Positions 32,478 to 41,637 of a stretch of 64,000 bases of DNA are shown here, piece by piece. A program made the position numbers and the translations under genes. The notes under the pieces are model-generated. The model had not been told where the DNA came from. It saw only the letters and a program-made list of their open reading frames with translations, and made no database searches. The number at the start of each line of letters is the position of its first letter. Position 1 is the stretch's first letter. Source of the DNA: UBA1794 sp031552405 (GTDB lineage: Bacteria > Bacteroidota > Bacteroidia > Bacteroidales > Bacteroidaceae); contig JAVBMN010000018.1 of NCBI GenBank assembly GCA_031552405.1, forward strand, positions 1 to 64,000, written 5' to 3'.

Positions 32478-34708
32478 TACAGGTTCTTCTTCCAGAAATC
32501 CATCATGCTCTTTCGCATGTGTAGGGTAGTTCCTTTCCTTTCGTTGATACCGTGACTGCGCATGGGATAGGAGAGTTGCGAGAAGATCTTACCGTATTTT
32601 ACCAACTCATTCACCAGCATTTCACAGTTCTGATAGTGCACATTGTCATCTCCTGTACCGTGAATGATCAACAGGTTGCCTTCCAGCCCTTCTGCCCACG
32701 AAATAGGTGAGCCTTTCCGATAGCCTTCCGGGTTGTTCTGAGGCGTATTCATGTAACGCTCCTGATAGATGGTGTTGTATAGGCGCTGGTCAGCTACGGC
32801 AGCTATGGCAATTCCGGTGCGGAATACTTTGGGGTACCGGAACATGCAGTTCAGCGTTTGGCTGCCTCCTCCACTTGATCCGAAGATGCCAATGCGAGCG
32901 GCATCCAGGAAGGGGTATCTACTTGTCATATCGGTAATGCCTTGTGCCTGGTCCTCACAGGAGAAGGTGCCCACCTCTCCGTAGATGCACTTGCGCCATT
33001 CGCGTCCGCGCGGGCTGCGGGCACCGCGATTCTCTATGCTTACCACAATGTAACCTTGGCTGGCCAGATATTGTTGCCATAGTAAGTCGCCCTCTTTCCA
33101 TGCGTCCTGTACGGTGGCTCCCCACGGTTCGCCATATACTTCAATAATAACGGGGTACTTCTTGGCAGGGTCGAAATCAACCGGCTTTAACATCCAGGCA
33201 TCCAGCATAAGCTCGCCTGATTTTACTTTGAGGAATTCTTTCCGGTTCAGGGCCAAAGCATTATACTGCTCCTTTGCCTTGCTGTTGTCGGTGAACAGGT
33301 GCACGGATTTGTGCGCGGGGAATGATACCATGTCGATAACCGGTGGGGTGTATGCGTTGCTGTAGGTGTGTACCGCCCATCGACCGGTGGGCGAAACGTA
33401 GTAGCTGTGCTGTCCGGCCTGTTCGGCAGGGCTTACCCTTTTAGCGGTTTCTTTTCCGGAGAGTGAGGTCTGGTACAGGTAACGCTGGGTAAAGTTCTCT
33501 GGCGAAGCGATGAAATAGAGCAGTCCTTTTTGAGTGTCAATGCCTTCAATGCTGATGCAGTCGAACTCACCACGGGTGATGGGTGCAATCTGCGAACCGT
33601 CTCTGCTGATGCGGTATACATGCCTCCAGCCGCTTCGTTCACTTTCCCAGGTGAAGTATTTGTTGTCTTCCAGCCAGGTGATGTTATCGTTTGTATCCAG
33701 CCAGGCGGCATCTGTTTCGGTGAATATATTGGTGGGCTCTGTTTTACCAATCGCAATTGTCCATACGCGGTTCGTATTCTGCGCACGATTCATCTGCTGG
33801 ATAAACAGCTCGTTGGCCCCGGGGATAAAGTCCAACCGTGGAATGTAGTTCTCACGCGGATCGCCAGGAATCGATATCCATGTGGTGGTGCCTCCGTTTG
33901 CGGATACATAGCCCACCTTCACGGCTGAGTTTGTGGTTCCTGCTTTGGGGTAGGGGAAGCGGATGATTTTAGGATATAGGGAGTCTATATTATTAATGAT
34001 GTCGAACACACCCGTGCCGTCCGTGTCGCTTTGCCAATAGGCGATGTATTTGCTGTCGGGACTCCAGCGGAATCCGTCGCGACACCCGAACTCTTCTTCA
34101 TATACCCAGTCGAATGTACCGTTTATGATTCGCTTATTTCCATCTGTGGTGATGGGCTGGATGGTTCCAGTTTCCACATCTTCTGCATAGATGTTATTGG
34201 AAGATACATAGGCCACCTTCTTCCCGTCGGGTGAGAACTTGGCAAACATCAGAGAGCTCTCAGGAAAGGTTTTTCCTAATTGGCTCAATCGTCCGCTTTT
34301 GAGGGAGAGCACCCAATAGTCGCCCCGTGTATCATACCTCCATACTTTCTTTGTATTGGTATAAATCAGCGCACAGCTATTGTCCTTGTTCCAGGCAAGG
34401 CTGCGTACATACAAGGCTTTGCCGTTCTCCGGGTTGCGGAGCATGGTTGAGGGGATCAGCACCTCACGCTTATTATCTTTGGCGTGATAGGCGGTTATCT
34501 CCGTTCCCCCGTCTGCAGACTGTTCAATGCGTGAGTAACGTTCGCCATCTTTTAGCCAATTGATAGAAGGGGCATATTCTGTTTGAACCAGCTGTCCCTG
34601 TACAAGTCTTTCTAGTGTAAACTCTGATTTCTTCTTGCCTTCTTGTGCATAGAGGCTGCATCCGGTTGTCAGGAGCAGCATGGTCAATAGGTACGATAAT
34701 GATTTCAT
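32477..34708 (-). CDS. Dipeptidyl peptidase IV-like serine peptidase (S9)
   Basis: A 743-residue exported S9 peptidase with signal peptide MKSLSYLLTMLLLTTGCSLY. The beta-propeller includes VYEEEFGCRDGFRWSPDSKY, with the Glu-Glu pair that binds the substrate N terminus in DPP-IV enzymes. The alpha/beta hydrolase part has the nucleophile in GIFGSSGGGSQ, the aspartate in GTGDDNVHYQN and the histidine in RSHGI. It removes N-terminal dipeptides ending in proline or alanine from peptides in the periplasm or at the surface. LTTGC is a poor lipobox, so lipidation is doubtful. It is monocistronic, with a promoter of its own and a terminator shared with the histidine kinase gene. Confidence 0.92.
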   Translation of the reverse strand: MKSLSYLLTMLLLTTGCSLYAQEGKKKSEFTLERLVQGQLVQTEYAPSINWLKDGERYSRIEQSADGGTEITAYHAKDNKREVLIPSTMLRNPENGKALYVRSLAWNKDNSCALIYTNTKKVWRYDTRGDYWVLSLKSGRLSQLGKTFPESSLMFAKFSPDGKKVAYVSSNNIYAEDVETGTIQPITTDGNKRIINGTFDWVYEEEFGCRDGFRWSPDSKYIAYWQSDTDGTGVFDIINNIDSLYPKIIRFPYPKAGTTNSAVKVGYVSANGGTTTWISIPGDPRENYIPRLDFIPGANELFIQQMNRAQNTNRVWTIAIGKTEPTNIFTETDAAWLDTNDNITWLEDNKYFTWESERSGWRHVYRISRDGSQIAPITRGEFDCISIEGIDTQKGLLYFIASPENFTQRYLYQTSLSGKETAKRVSPAEQAGQHSYYVSPTGRWAVHTYSNAYTPPVIDMVSFPAHKSVHLFTDNSKAKEQYNALALNRKEFLKVKSGELMLDAWMLKPVDFDPAKKYPVIIEVYGEPWGATVQDAWKEGDLLWQQYLASQGYIVVSIENRGARSPRGREWRKCIYGEVGTFSCEDQAQGITDMTSRYPFLDAARIGIFGSSGGGSQTLNCMFRYPKVFRTGIAIAAVADQRLYNTIYQERYMNTPQNNPEGYRKGSPISWAEGLEGNLLIIHGTGDDNVHYQNCEMLVNELVKYGKIFSQLSYPMRSHGINERKGTTLHMRKSMMDFWKKNL

Positions 34709-34733
34709 TTCTTATTCTTGTATATACATACTG

Positions 34734-34741
34734 CAAAGGTA
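34734..34741 (-). promoter_or_regulatory. -7 box of the DPP-IV gene
   Basis: TACCTTTG on the minus strand, 25 bp before the start codon. No good -33 box. Confidence 0.6.
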
Positions 34742-34781
34742 ACAAATTTGTATTACAGAATTAAGGGATTGTGAAAAAGAA

Positions 34782-34817
34782 GGGAGGCAATCCGGATAAA
34801 TATCCAAATTGCCTCCC
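34782..34817 (-). terminator. Terminator of tRNA-Leu
   Basis: A 10-bp stem (GGGAGGCAAT at 34782-34791 with ATTGCCTCCC at 34808-34817). On the minus strand it is followed by TTCTTTTTC. It lies directly after the tRNA gene. Confidence 0.85.
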
Positions 34818-34822
34818 TAGGG

Positions 34823-34904
34823 TGCGGCTGAAGGGACTCGAACCCCCACGTCGCGAGACACCAGATCCTAAGTCTGGCGCGGCTACCAATTACGCCACAG
34901 CCGC
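34823..34904 (-). tRNA. tRNA-Leu (UAG)
   Basis: Read on the minus strand, an 82-nt tRNA with a 7-bp acceptor stem GCGGCTG/CAGCCGC, the D-loop GGTAGCC region, an anticodon stem CCAGA/TCTGG with loop CTTAGGA (anticodon UAG), a variable arm with a short stem, and a T arm with GGTTCGAGTCC. The discriminator base is A, as for leucine. The 3' CCA is not encoded (CCC follows). It has its own promoter and terminator. Confidence 0.96.
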
Positions 34905-34940
34905 AATGCGTTCCTTATCGCTAAGGTTTCTTTTGCGGTG

Positions 34941-34971
34941 CAAAGGTAGTTATTCTTTTTTAAAAAGCAAA
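34941..34971 (-). promoter_or_regulatory. Promoter of tRNA-Leu
   Basis: On the minus strand, TTTG (34968-34971) and TACCTTTG (34941-34948) are separated by 19 bp, matching the Bacteroides -33/-7 promoter. The predicted start is some 30 bp before the mature tRNA end. Confidence 0.8.
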
Positions 34972-35003
34972 GGAAACGGATAAATTAAGGAGCTGTCTAA
35001 AAT

Positions 35004-35067
35004 AATTATCTGCCTCTCTTCTCCTTCTGCGGGTGAACTGGCAGAGAGGAGGGGAGAAGCAGATAAT
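35004..35067 (-). terminator. Terminator after the metalloprotease gene
   Basis: A long imperfect hairpin: ATTATCTGC (35004-35012) pairs with GCAGATAAT (35059-35067), and the inner CTCTCTTCTCC-type sequences pair in part. On the minus strand it is followed by TATTTTAG. Confidence 0.65.
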
Positions 35068-35125
35068 AGGGATAGTATGCCTTACAGAGGTTGCACCCGG
35101 CCGGGCAAAACCCTGTTGGGTATGG

Positions 35126-38100
35126 TTACTGGATGATTACTTTGATCCTTTCTTCTATTCCTGCAGCGCACACTTTTACGATATATGCACCTTGGGGCAG
35201 AGTCAATGAATAACTGTCTGAGATATTAGATACGGTAGAAACCATTCCTCCTATGCTGTAGATAGTAATCTCAGAGTTTTCGGGAAGATTCTCCAGGTAA
35301 AGGATACCGTTGTTGTTGAATGCCTCAACAGTCAGTACCTTTATATAGGCGGATCCATCGTCTGTGATAGAGCTGTCGATCTTCTCCAGCTCTTCTCCGG
35401 AAAGAATCACCCAGCGCTGCAGGGTACCTGCATTGGTAATATCAAACTGGCCTGCCGAGGTGGTTTTGTTCGAGCTTGCTACCAGACAGTAGGGCTTCTC
35501 AGCTGCAGTAGGATAAATAATGTAGTATCCTCTCTTGGAAAGCTTCTTTCCGTCTACGCCTACTGATGCAGATGTGCGGCCTCCCATAAGCTGGAAGTAG
35601 TTGGCTGTTACAGGGCTTTCGCGGTTTATCAGTTTGATACCGTTGCTGCCTGTATTTGCATAATTGAACAACTTGCCTGTAGCGGCATTCTGGATGGTGT
35701 AGTAGCATTTCACAGGGTCGAAGGTAAGATACCAGGCGGCGCTGTCATTTACGGATGCTTCGTACGAACTCATTTTGCGGTATACCAAGGTACTGTTGCT
35801 GCCTTCTATCACGAAAGAGGTGTCGCGTCCGGCACTTACATCTTCATTCTTGATATAGTATTTCACACCGTCAGTATGTTCAAAAGTATAGGCAGGTGTG
35901 GTGAACTTACCTGTAGGAGTGGGTAGACCATCTTCACCAAGACCTTGGGTGATGAGCGCATTCATCGTGTAGAGCCACTCTGTACCCAAATCTTCGTGCG
36001 CACCATTGATACCGTAAGGCCATGAGTGGGTGCCGTCACCGGCCATCTGTGCTCCGGAGCTGCCGTCCATGAAGTTGAGCAGGTCGTTGGCTCTGTAGCC
36101 TTGCCATTTGCCGCTTACTTTCAAGGGAGAACCTGTGGTATTAGTCCAGTACCAGTGCTGACCCACACCGATGGTATGCCCCATTTCGTGCAGAGCGGTA
36201 CCTGTCTGTTGATAGCTGGAGCTCGGGCCGAAACGCATCCAACCTCCGTAAGAAGCCTCGGCGGTGGGAGTTCCTGAACCGTAGTTTACAGTTAGCCCGA
36301 GGCCCTTAATGCTGGTATAAGAGTTGTAATATTCCACGGCCGACTTCATAGCCGCATCTACACGAGTTCTATCGGCATCAGGAAATCCGGATACCATGTT
36401 ATAGGTGGTAGTACCTTTTGGGATGGTGATCACCTTTATCACATCACCGTAGCCTACTGCATAGGTAGAGGTGATGGCATACGCGCGCATATAGTATACG
36501 GTGGAGGGTTGCAGGTCGTCGATACGGAACAAGGTGGTACCTGTGCCGAATGTCTTGCTGCTGCGATTGTCCAGTATGCTGGGGTTGGGGTCTGTGCTCC
36601 AGCATATTCCGCGTTCAGTGGATGTGCCGGTGAAGGTTCCTCTCAGGAATGCGGTGGTAGAACCACGGGCGTACTGTGTGTTGGTAACTACCTTGGGAGC
36701 TGTACCGGTGCCATTGGCCAGGCGGAAGGAGAATACAGCCGTATTCAGGGCTGCTGTGGCGTTATTGGTGCCTTCTAAGGTAGTATCCAGGTTGTTTTCG
36801 GCGGTTTTTGCCGTCTCAATGTCTTCTTGCAACTGTTGTACGCTGGCTGCGTTTCCACCGCCTTCATATACAACTGCTGCTGCGTCAATAGCTGCCTGCA
36901 ACGCAGTGAAGGCAGTGGAAGAGGCTTTTGCAGCACTGATGACATCGGCCAGGCGGAAGCTTATGCTTGAGAGGGCAGTTACTACCAATGGGTCGGCAGT
37001 CACTGCCTGCTGTCCTTGTTCGATGGCGGCACTCAACTCTGTAGCTACGGCGGCATGCATCTTATTGGGAACAAGTTCTTGTGCGGCGGCAATCAGTTCG
37101 GATACCTGGGCGGCGGCTGCTGCATTGTCGGTACCTTCGTAGAAGAGACGGAAGTCGTCAAACAGAACCCAGTAGCCAGTTTGTTTGAATTCGCTTCTTG
37201 CTCCGATGGTGAGTGTAGCGCCCTTGTCCAGTATGATGTTGGAGATAGAGGTTACATAATATGCGCTATCTGCATTGTTGAACATGATCTCGGCTCCACC
37301 CATGGTGTTTACGTATCCGTTAGAGTTGCCTGATCCTGAGTATTTATGCTTGTAGATAGAGGTGAAAGGAACGGTTCTTTCCGGGAAGCTGCTGCTGTTT
37401 GCGTAGAAGCAGGCGTATATTTTCTCGGTTCCGGCACGATAAGCTGCTCCGGAGTCGTTTCCTTTGGGGCGTTCAAAGCCACGCATCTGCAGAGTGTATT
37501 TTCCGGCGGGCAGGCCTTTGACAGTCTGGTACATGTCGAACGTCTTCTCGTAGAACTCTGCGGAGTGGTAGTTGATCGTTCCTGTGTTGCTCCATCCTGT
37601 TCCGGTATTTTCGTCAAAACCAGGGTTGGTAATGTACGAAGTCATGTCAAGCGGTTTTTCGCTTGTAGCGTTGAGGAGTTTGTAGTCGAAGATAGCCTGA
37701 GTCAGGTCGGCCTTTGCCTTGTTCACATCTTCAAATGACTCGCTGCTGAGGAATGACTCGGCGGTAGTGATGGCCTGCAGGAAATCAGCCGCAGCGTTTC
37801 CGGAAACGGAATACAAGGCCTTTGCCTCATCGATAATGGTCTGTAATCCTTCTACGTCGGTTACTTCATAGGCTTCAAAGAGCGAGAAGTTATCGAAGCC
37901 ATACTGGTTGTTCAACCAACGGAAGCGTGCTACTACATACGAATATGTGGGGCTTGAGTTAGTAAAAGCCACTGTATTTAGTGTCCATTGGTTATTGGCT
38001 GCTATTTGAGAGGCATTGATCAGCACTTTTGGCTCTGTCGAGGCGGTTTTGTTATTGGTAAGGGAGATCTTCAGATATTCTGCATTCGCTGCCGTTGTTG

Positions 38101-38467
38101 TCGTCAGGTACTTCACATAGTAAGATAGTACATAAGTTTTTCCGGAAGCAATACTCCACCCTGTTCCAATGGAACTGGTAGCACTGGAGCTTCCGTTTAC
38201 AGTTCCTACAAGGAATTTCGAGTCGTCTACTCCGCCGGTGGCCTCAATCTTGAAGTTGTCCGAGCTGAGCGTAGCGGCCGAGGTGCTGGCATCCGTCCAG
38301 TTGGTGAATCCATCCTCAAACCCGGGGTTTGGGATCAAGTTGGTACCTTTAATGACATACCTTGTGGTATTCACGGTTACCGTATCGCCCGCCTCATAGG
38401 CCTGTGCAGAAAATGCAGTGCTTATAAGGAAAGCCAAAACAAAAGAAAAACGTAATAAATGTTTCAT
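35126..38467 (-). CDS. Secreted metzincin-like metallopeptidase, multidomain
   Basis: A 1113-residue exported protein with signal peptide ending SAQA (residue 23). Two galactose-binding-like beta-sandwich regions (about 40-200 and 275-445) and helical FIVAR-like linkers lead to a fibronectin-like segment (590-685). The peptidase follows, with HEMGHTIGVGQH at 760-771, which fits the HExxHxxGxxH zinc site of metzincins; a methionine in LLNFMDGSSG could be the Met-turn. A ricin-like region is plausible at 890-1040. The last about 70 residues resemble a type IX secretion sorting domain (ITIYSIGGM, then LPQGAYIVKV). It may cut host or dietary glycoproteins. Confidence 0.8.
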   Translation of the reverse strand: MKHLLRFSFVLAFLISTAFSAQAYEAGDTVTVNTTRYVIKGTNLIPNPGFEDGFTNWTDASTSAATLSSDNFKIEATGGVDDSKFLVGTVNGSSSATSSIGTGWSIASGKTYVLSYYVKYLTTTTAANAEYLKISLTNNKTASTEPKVLINASQIAANNQWTLNTVAFTNSSPTYSYVVARFRWLNNQYGFDNFSLFEAYEVTDVEGLQTIIDEAKALYSVSGNAAADFLQAITTAESFLSSESFEDVNKAKADLTQAIFDYKLLNATSEKPLDMTSYITNPGFDENTGTGWSNTGTINYHSAEFYEKTFDMYQTVKGLPAGKYTLQMRGFERPKGNDSGAAYRAGTEKIYACFYANSSSFPERTVPFTSIYKHKYSGSGNSNGYVNTMGGAEIMFNNADSAYYVTSISNIILDKGATLTIGARSEFKQTGYWVLFDDFRLFYEGTDNAAAAAQVSELIAAAQELVPNKMHAAVATELSAAIEQGQQAVTADPLVVTALSSISFRLADVISAAKASSTAFTALQAAIDAAAVVYEGGGNAASVQQLQEDIETAKTAENNLDTTLEGTNNATAALNTAVFSFRLANGTGTAPKVVTNTQYARGSTTAFLRGTFTGTSTERGICWSTDPNPSILDNRSSKTFGTGTTLFRIDDLQPSTVYYMRAYAITSTYAVGYGDVIKVITIPKGTTTYNMVSGFPDADRTRVDAAMKSAVEYYNSYTSIKGLGLTVNYGSGTPTAEASYGGWMRFGPSSSYQQTGTALHEMGHTIGVGQHWYWTNTTGSPLKVSGKWQGYRANDLLNFMDGSSGAQMAGDGTHSWPYGINGAHEDLGTEWLYTMNALITQGLGEDGLPTPTGKFTTPAYTFEHTDGVKYYIKNEDVSAGRDTSFVIEGSNSTLVYRKMSSYEASVNDSAAWYLTFDPVKCYYTIQNAATGKLFNYANTGSNGIKLINRESPVTANYFQLMGGRTSASVGVDGKKLSKRGYYIIYPTAAEKPYCLVASSNKTTSAGQFDITNAGTLQRWVILSGEELEKIDSSITDDGSAYIKVLTVEAFNNNGILYLENLPENSEITIYSIGGMVSTVSNISDSYSLTLPQGAYIVKVCAAGIEERIKVIIQ

Positions 38468-38584
38468 CTTTGAGCTTTATTGGTTATTTAAGGAAGTCTG
38501 ATATCTTGGTTATTGTTGCCTGCAGGAAAAGACTTCCTCTATTTTCCTGCGGGCAATTCTGAGTATTTGGTTTCTAATTTCTGT

Positions 38585-39574
38585 TTAGGGAGTGTAGAGC
38601 TCACCCACCACCAACTTGTCGCCCGTGAGATCTATCTCAAACAACTTGGGCACTCGAACGTAACGTCCGTTTATATCCGTATGGCTGTGTACAGACATGA
38701 GCCACTTGCCTTCGAGGGTTTGGAACAGCATGCCGTGTCCGTAGTTGGGTGGGGTAATGGGATCTTTCTCTTGGATCCAAGGGCCTGCCAGCGTACCGCT
38801 TGCTGAGTATACTACACCTTGTGTATAGATCTTATCGATCCAGCTTGTCCATATCATGCCCAATCGTCCGCTTCCGGTGCGGAACAGGTAGGGGCCATCC
38901 GTTACTTCGTTGGGGCCGTCGCCTCTGCCGTTGCGGCTCCAGGGGCTTTCGCTGGCGCGGAACATGAGCTTTCCTTCGCCTACGGAGCCACTGAGGTCGG
39001 GCTTCAACTCTATCATTTCCATGGTGCCGTCTATGGCCTGCAGCCATTCATAGCAGTAGATCATGTAGGGCTTCCCGTTTGTATCTACCCAGAAGGTACC
39101 GTCGAGTGTAGGCTTGTTGGGGGGCAAATAGATGGAATCCTGCATGGGCACGTAGGGGCCATCGGGTTTATCACTTACCAGAACATGGCTGGCGCGACGT
39201 TCTATGGGTGTGCGGCGTACGGTGTCAATCTTGACAGCCTGGTTGGTAAAGGTGGCAAAGTAATAATATTTGCCTTTGTAAGCGTGCAACTCTGCTGCCC
39301 AGATCATAGGACGAGGACCCATCCAGGAGGTGGAATCAGTCTTGGCCACGTGATACGGGCCGTTCCATAGTTTCAGGTCTTTGCTCTTCCAAAGCATACC
39401 GCCGGTACCAGTCATGTAGTACATTTGCGTGGCTTTATCGGCCAGGATACAGGGGTCACTCAAGCGGATGGAATCCAGAGGAACATTCATGCGGGGTTGC
39501 TGGGGTCGGCGCTGTGCTGATAAGGACAGCGAAACACACAGGCAGATAATCAGGCTAAGCCATAGTTTTTTCAT
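38585..39574 (-). CDS. Glycoside hydrolase family 43-like
   Basis: A 329-residue exported enzyme with signal peptide ending LSLSAQ. The five-bladed beta-propeller of GH43 is indicated by its three catalytic acids: Asp40 in RLSDPCIL (base), Asp158 in TLDGTFWVD (pKa modulator) and Glu223 in PNEVTDGPYL (acid). GH43 members remove arabinose or xylose side chains from plant polysaccharides; the exact specificity is not predictable. There is no carbohydrate-binding module. The promoter box lies at 39617-39624. It sits next to the multidomain metalloprotease gene in the same direction, 117 bp away. Confidence 0.85.
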   Translation of the reverse strand: MKKLWLSLIICLCVSLSLSAQRRPQQPRMNVPLDSIRLSDPCILADKATQMYYMTGTGGMLWKSKDLKLWNGPYHVAKTDSTSWMGPRPMIWAAELHAYKGKYYYFATFTNQAVKIDTVRRTPIERRASHVLVSDKPDGPYVPMQDSIYLPPNKPTLDGTFWVDTNGKPYMIYCYEWLQAIDGTMEMIELKPDLSGSVGEGKLMFRASESPWSRNGRGDGPNEVTDGPYLFRTGSGRLGMIWTSWIDKIYTQGVVYSASGTLAGPWIQEKDPITPPNYGHGMLFQTLEGKWLMSVHSHTDINGRYVRVPKLFEIDLTGDKLVVGELYTP

Positions 39575-39616
39575 GATGTAGAATCCTTAATAAAATGGTC
39601 AAATTGATAAACGTGG

Positions 39617-39624
39617 CAAAGCTA
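39617..39624 (-). promoter_or_regulatory. -7 box of the GH43 gene
   Basis: TAGCTTTG on the minus strand, 42 bp before the start codon. It fits TAnnTTTG. Confidence 0.55.
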
Positions 39625-39719
39625 TATAAAAAAACGGAAATCAAAGCATATTTATACTGATTTTTTGCGTTATAGCTCTCCCTTTCGGCGAGGGGAAGAA
39701 ATAAATGTGTAGGGTTGTT

Positions 39720-40745
39720 TTACCAGAGTCGGAACTCTGTCAGCTTGTTGTAAGCAGTATCAATGATGTGATCGCGGTGCTCCTCAAAGTCCTCCGGTAT
39801 ACGGATGGAGGCGGATATATCGGGCTTCATGCCGAACTCAAGTTGCTCCCCTTTGGCATTGAGCATGGGGCTGGCCGAGAAACGTACCTTCCAGCCGTTA
39901 GGCAGTTCGGAGGAGAAGGGCAGGCCGCTTCCACCTCCGGTATTATCACCCATCACCAATACATGCGGCAGGGTGCGCATGCAGCTCACAAACCAGTTGG
40001 TAGCACTGAAGCACCGCCGGTTGGTAAGAACAATGGTGGGGCGCAGCCACCGCATCCCTTCTGCGGGGTCGATATAGATAGGCTCAGGCTTGGAGAAATC
40101 GCTGTGCCCCTTGCCTGTTTTGTGGAGGATGTATCCGGCTAGGAAGCGTTCGTTCGTAAAATGTTCCACCAGGCGGTTGGTATAGGTAAGTACGCCTCCG
40201 CTGTTGCTACGCACATCGAAGATAAGACCTTTGCATCTGCGCATATAGTACAGAGTTTCGTCAATGTTGGCATCTCCTACTCCGGAGTTGAAGCTGCCGT
40301 AGTAGATATATCCGATGCTGTCGGGCAACAGGATGGTGTATTTCATTCCGCCGGCTATGTGGTAATCGGTACCGATATAATAGCGTTGCAGGTCTTCGTA
40401 AAAGTTGGTAGGATAGTCCTCGTACCAGCTCCAGTACCGGCCCATGTCGTGAGAAGAGTACAGGTTCACGTGCCCATCCTTCAGTTCTGCCAGCATATTG
40501 GCCAGCACGTCAAAGAGTTTGTAGCGACTCATCTCCGGCTTAATCTGTGCCGCGTATACGGAGTGTATAGAGTCCCAGTTGATACCTTTGTAATCCAGAA
40601 AGCAGTACTGTTCATCCACAATTCTCCATAGCGCCTCGAAGTTATCGGAGGGTGTGTCGTTGTACTTCTCCTCGTCAATGCAGGAGGTACACAGCAGCAG
40701 GGCGGCCAGAAGGGATAGGATGGATAATCTGAATAGTCTGAACAT
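39720..40745 (-). CDS. S41-family peptidase, lipoprotein
   Basis: A 341-residue predicted lipoprotein; LLLCTSC supplies the lipid-modified Cys22. It belongs to the S41 (tail-specific/tricorn core) peptidases: KDGHVNLYS is the common N-terminal motif and LIFDVRSNSGG the substrate-binding strand. TNRRCFSATNW puts a serine in the nucleophile position, and GDNTGGGSGLP follows. No PDZ domain is evident, so the protein is a short form. It is the last gene of an operon after parC and a DUF3316 gene, with gaps of 27 and 22 bp. The partner and substrate are unknown. Confidence 0.82.
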   Translation of the reverse strand: MFRLFRLSILSLLAALLLCTSCIDEEKYNDTPSDNFEALWRIVDEQYCFLDYKGINWDSIHSVYAAQIKPEMSRYKLFDVLANMLAELKDGHVNLYSSHDMGRYWSWYEDYPTNFYEDLQRYYIGTDYHIAGGMKYTILLPDSIGYIYYGSFNSGVGDANIDETLYYMRRCKGLIFDVRSNSGGVLTYTNRLVEHFTNERFLAGYILHKTGKGHSDFSKPEPIYIDPAEGMRWLRPTIVLTNRRCFSATNWFVSCMRTLPHVLVMGDNTGGGSGLPFSSELPNGWKVRFSASPMLNAKGEQLEFGMKPDISASIRIPEDFEEHRDHIIDTAYNKLTEFRLW

Positions 40746-40767
40746 CTGTATGTGAGGGTGTTGAAGT

Positions 40768-41610
40768 TTATAATTTCTTGAACCGATGCACGATGCCGAG
40801 CATGAAGATGTGTGACCACTGGTGGTATTTCAGGTCGTTCACACTTGTCTGACGGATGTCAGCCACATAGCTAAGGCGTAGGGTACCCTTCTTAAAAACG
40901 GGAAAATCGAATGATAGGTGTTGCCACAGTGAGGGCTGGTTGCCCGGCCATCCGAAGCGTACTACTCCGTCACTGTTGCCCAGCGTGAAGATCTCATAAT
41001 AAGATTGCCCGTAGTGGGGTGAAAAGAAAGCACCCATTAATGGGGCAAAGAGCTGGTAACGCACGGTAGCTTTTCGCTCTTTGATATGGAAATCGTATGA
41101 AGCCATACCGGTAACTCCTACTCCGGCTCCCAGTTTTAGTGCTACAGGGTTATTGCCATTGGCCATATTATAGATGAGGCCGCCTTCACCATAAAGCTGT
41201 GCCCCAGCCAGAATATTCAGGTTGGATACAGGGACATTGAAGTTGTACAGGTATCCCCAGCGCCACTCACCCATACCGGTCATCTCGGTGTTGTCCTCGG
41301 AAGGGTGCTTGGTGTAGGAAAAGAAGCCTTGGAACAGGCTCTGACGCAACCACCTGCGCTCGTGCCATGAATGAATGGCTGGCATGGCTTCACGCATGGC
41401 ACGAAATTCGATGCCGTGATATGCTTGTGGGGAGAGATAGGTATCATAGACATTGGCCCACCCCAATCCGTAACTGGTGGTACGAAGCTGTGCATAATCA
41501 CAACAGCCTATCCAGACCATGGAATCAGTACGCTGTGTTTGTGCCTGAAGCAGATTTAAGCTCAAGCACAGACTACATATATATAAGATACTTCTCTTTC
41601 TGAATTCCAT
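40768..41610 (-). CDS. DUF3316-like outer-membrane protein
   Basis: A 280-residue exported protein with signal peptide ending LLQAQ. It is rich in aromatic, alternating strands (GEWRWGYLYNFNV, TVRYQLFAPLMGAFFSPHYG) and probably forms an outer-membrane beta barrel; it resembles the Bacteroides family DUF3316. It ends HIFMLGIVHRFKKL; in barrel proteins the last strand usually ends in an aromatic residue, here three positions in. Function is unknown. It lies between parC and the S41 lipoprotein in one operon, an odd combination of an envelope pair with a topoisomerase. Confidence 0.7.
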   Translation of the reverse strand: MEFRKRSILYICSLCLSLNLLQAQTQRTDSMVWIGCCDYAQLRTTSYGLGWANVYDTYLSPQAYHGIEFRAMREAMPAIHSWHERRWLRQSLFQGFFSYTKHPSEDNTEMTGMGEWRWGYLYNFNVPVSNLNILAGAQLYGEGGLIYNMANGNNPVALKLGAGVGVTGMASYDFHIKERKATVRYQLFAPLMGAFFSPHYGQSYYEIFTLGNSDGVVRFGWPGNQPSLWQHLSFDFPVFKKGTLRLSYVADIRQTSVNDLKYHQWSHIFMLGIVHRFKKL

Positions 41611-41637
41611 CGGAATTAAGTATATGTGTGATAAACC

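Noticed and set aside
32477..34708. DPP-IV as a lipoprotein
   Set aside because: LTTGC lacks the usual Leu or similar residue at the -3 position of a lipobox; a signal peptidase I site near LYAQ is at least as likely.
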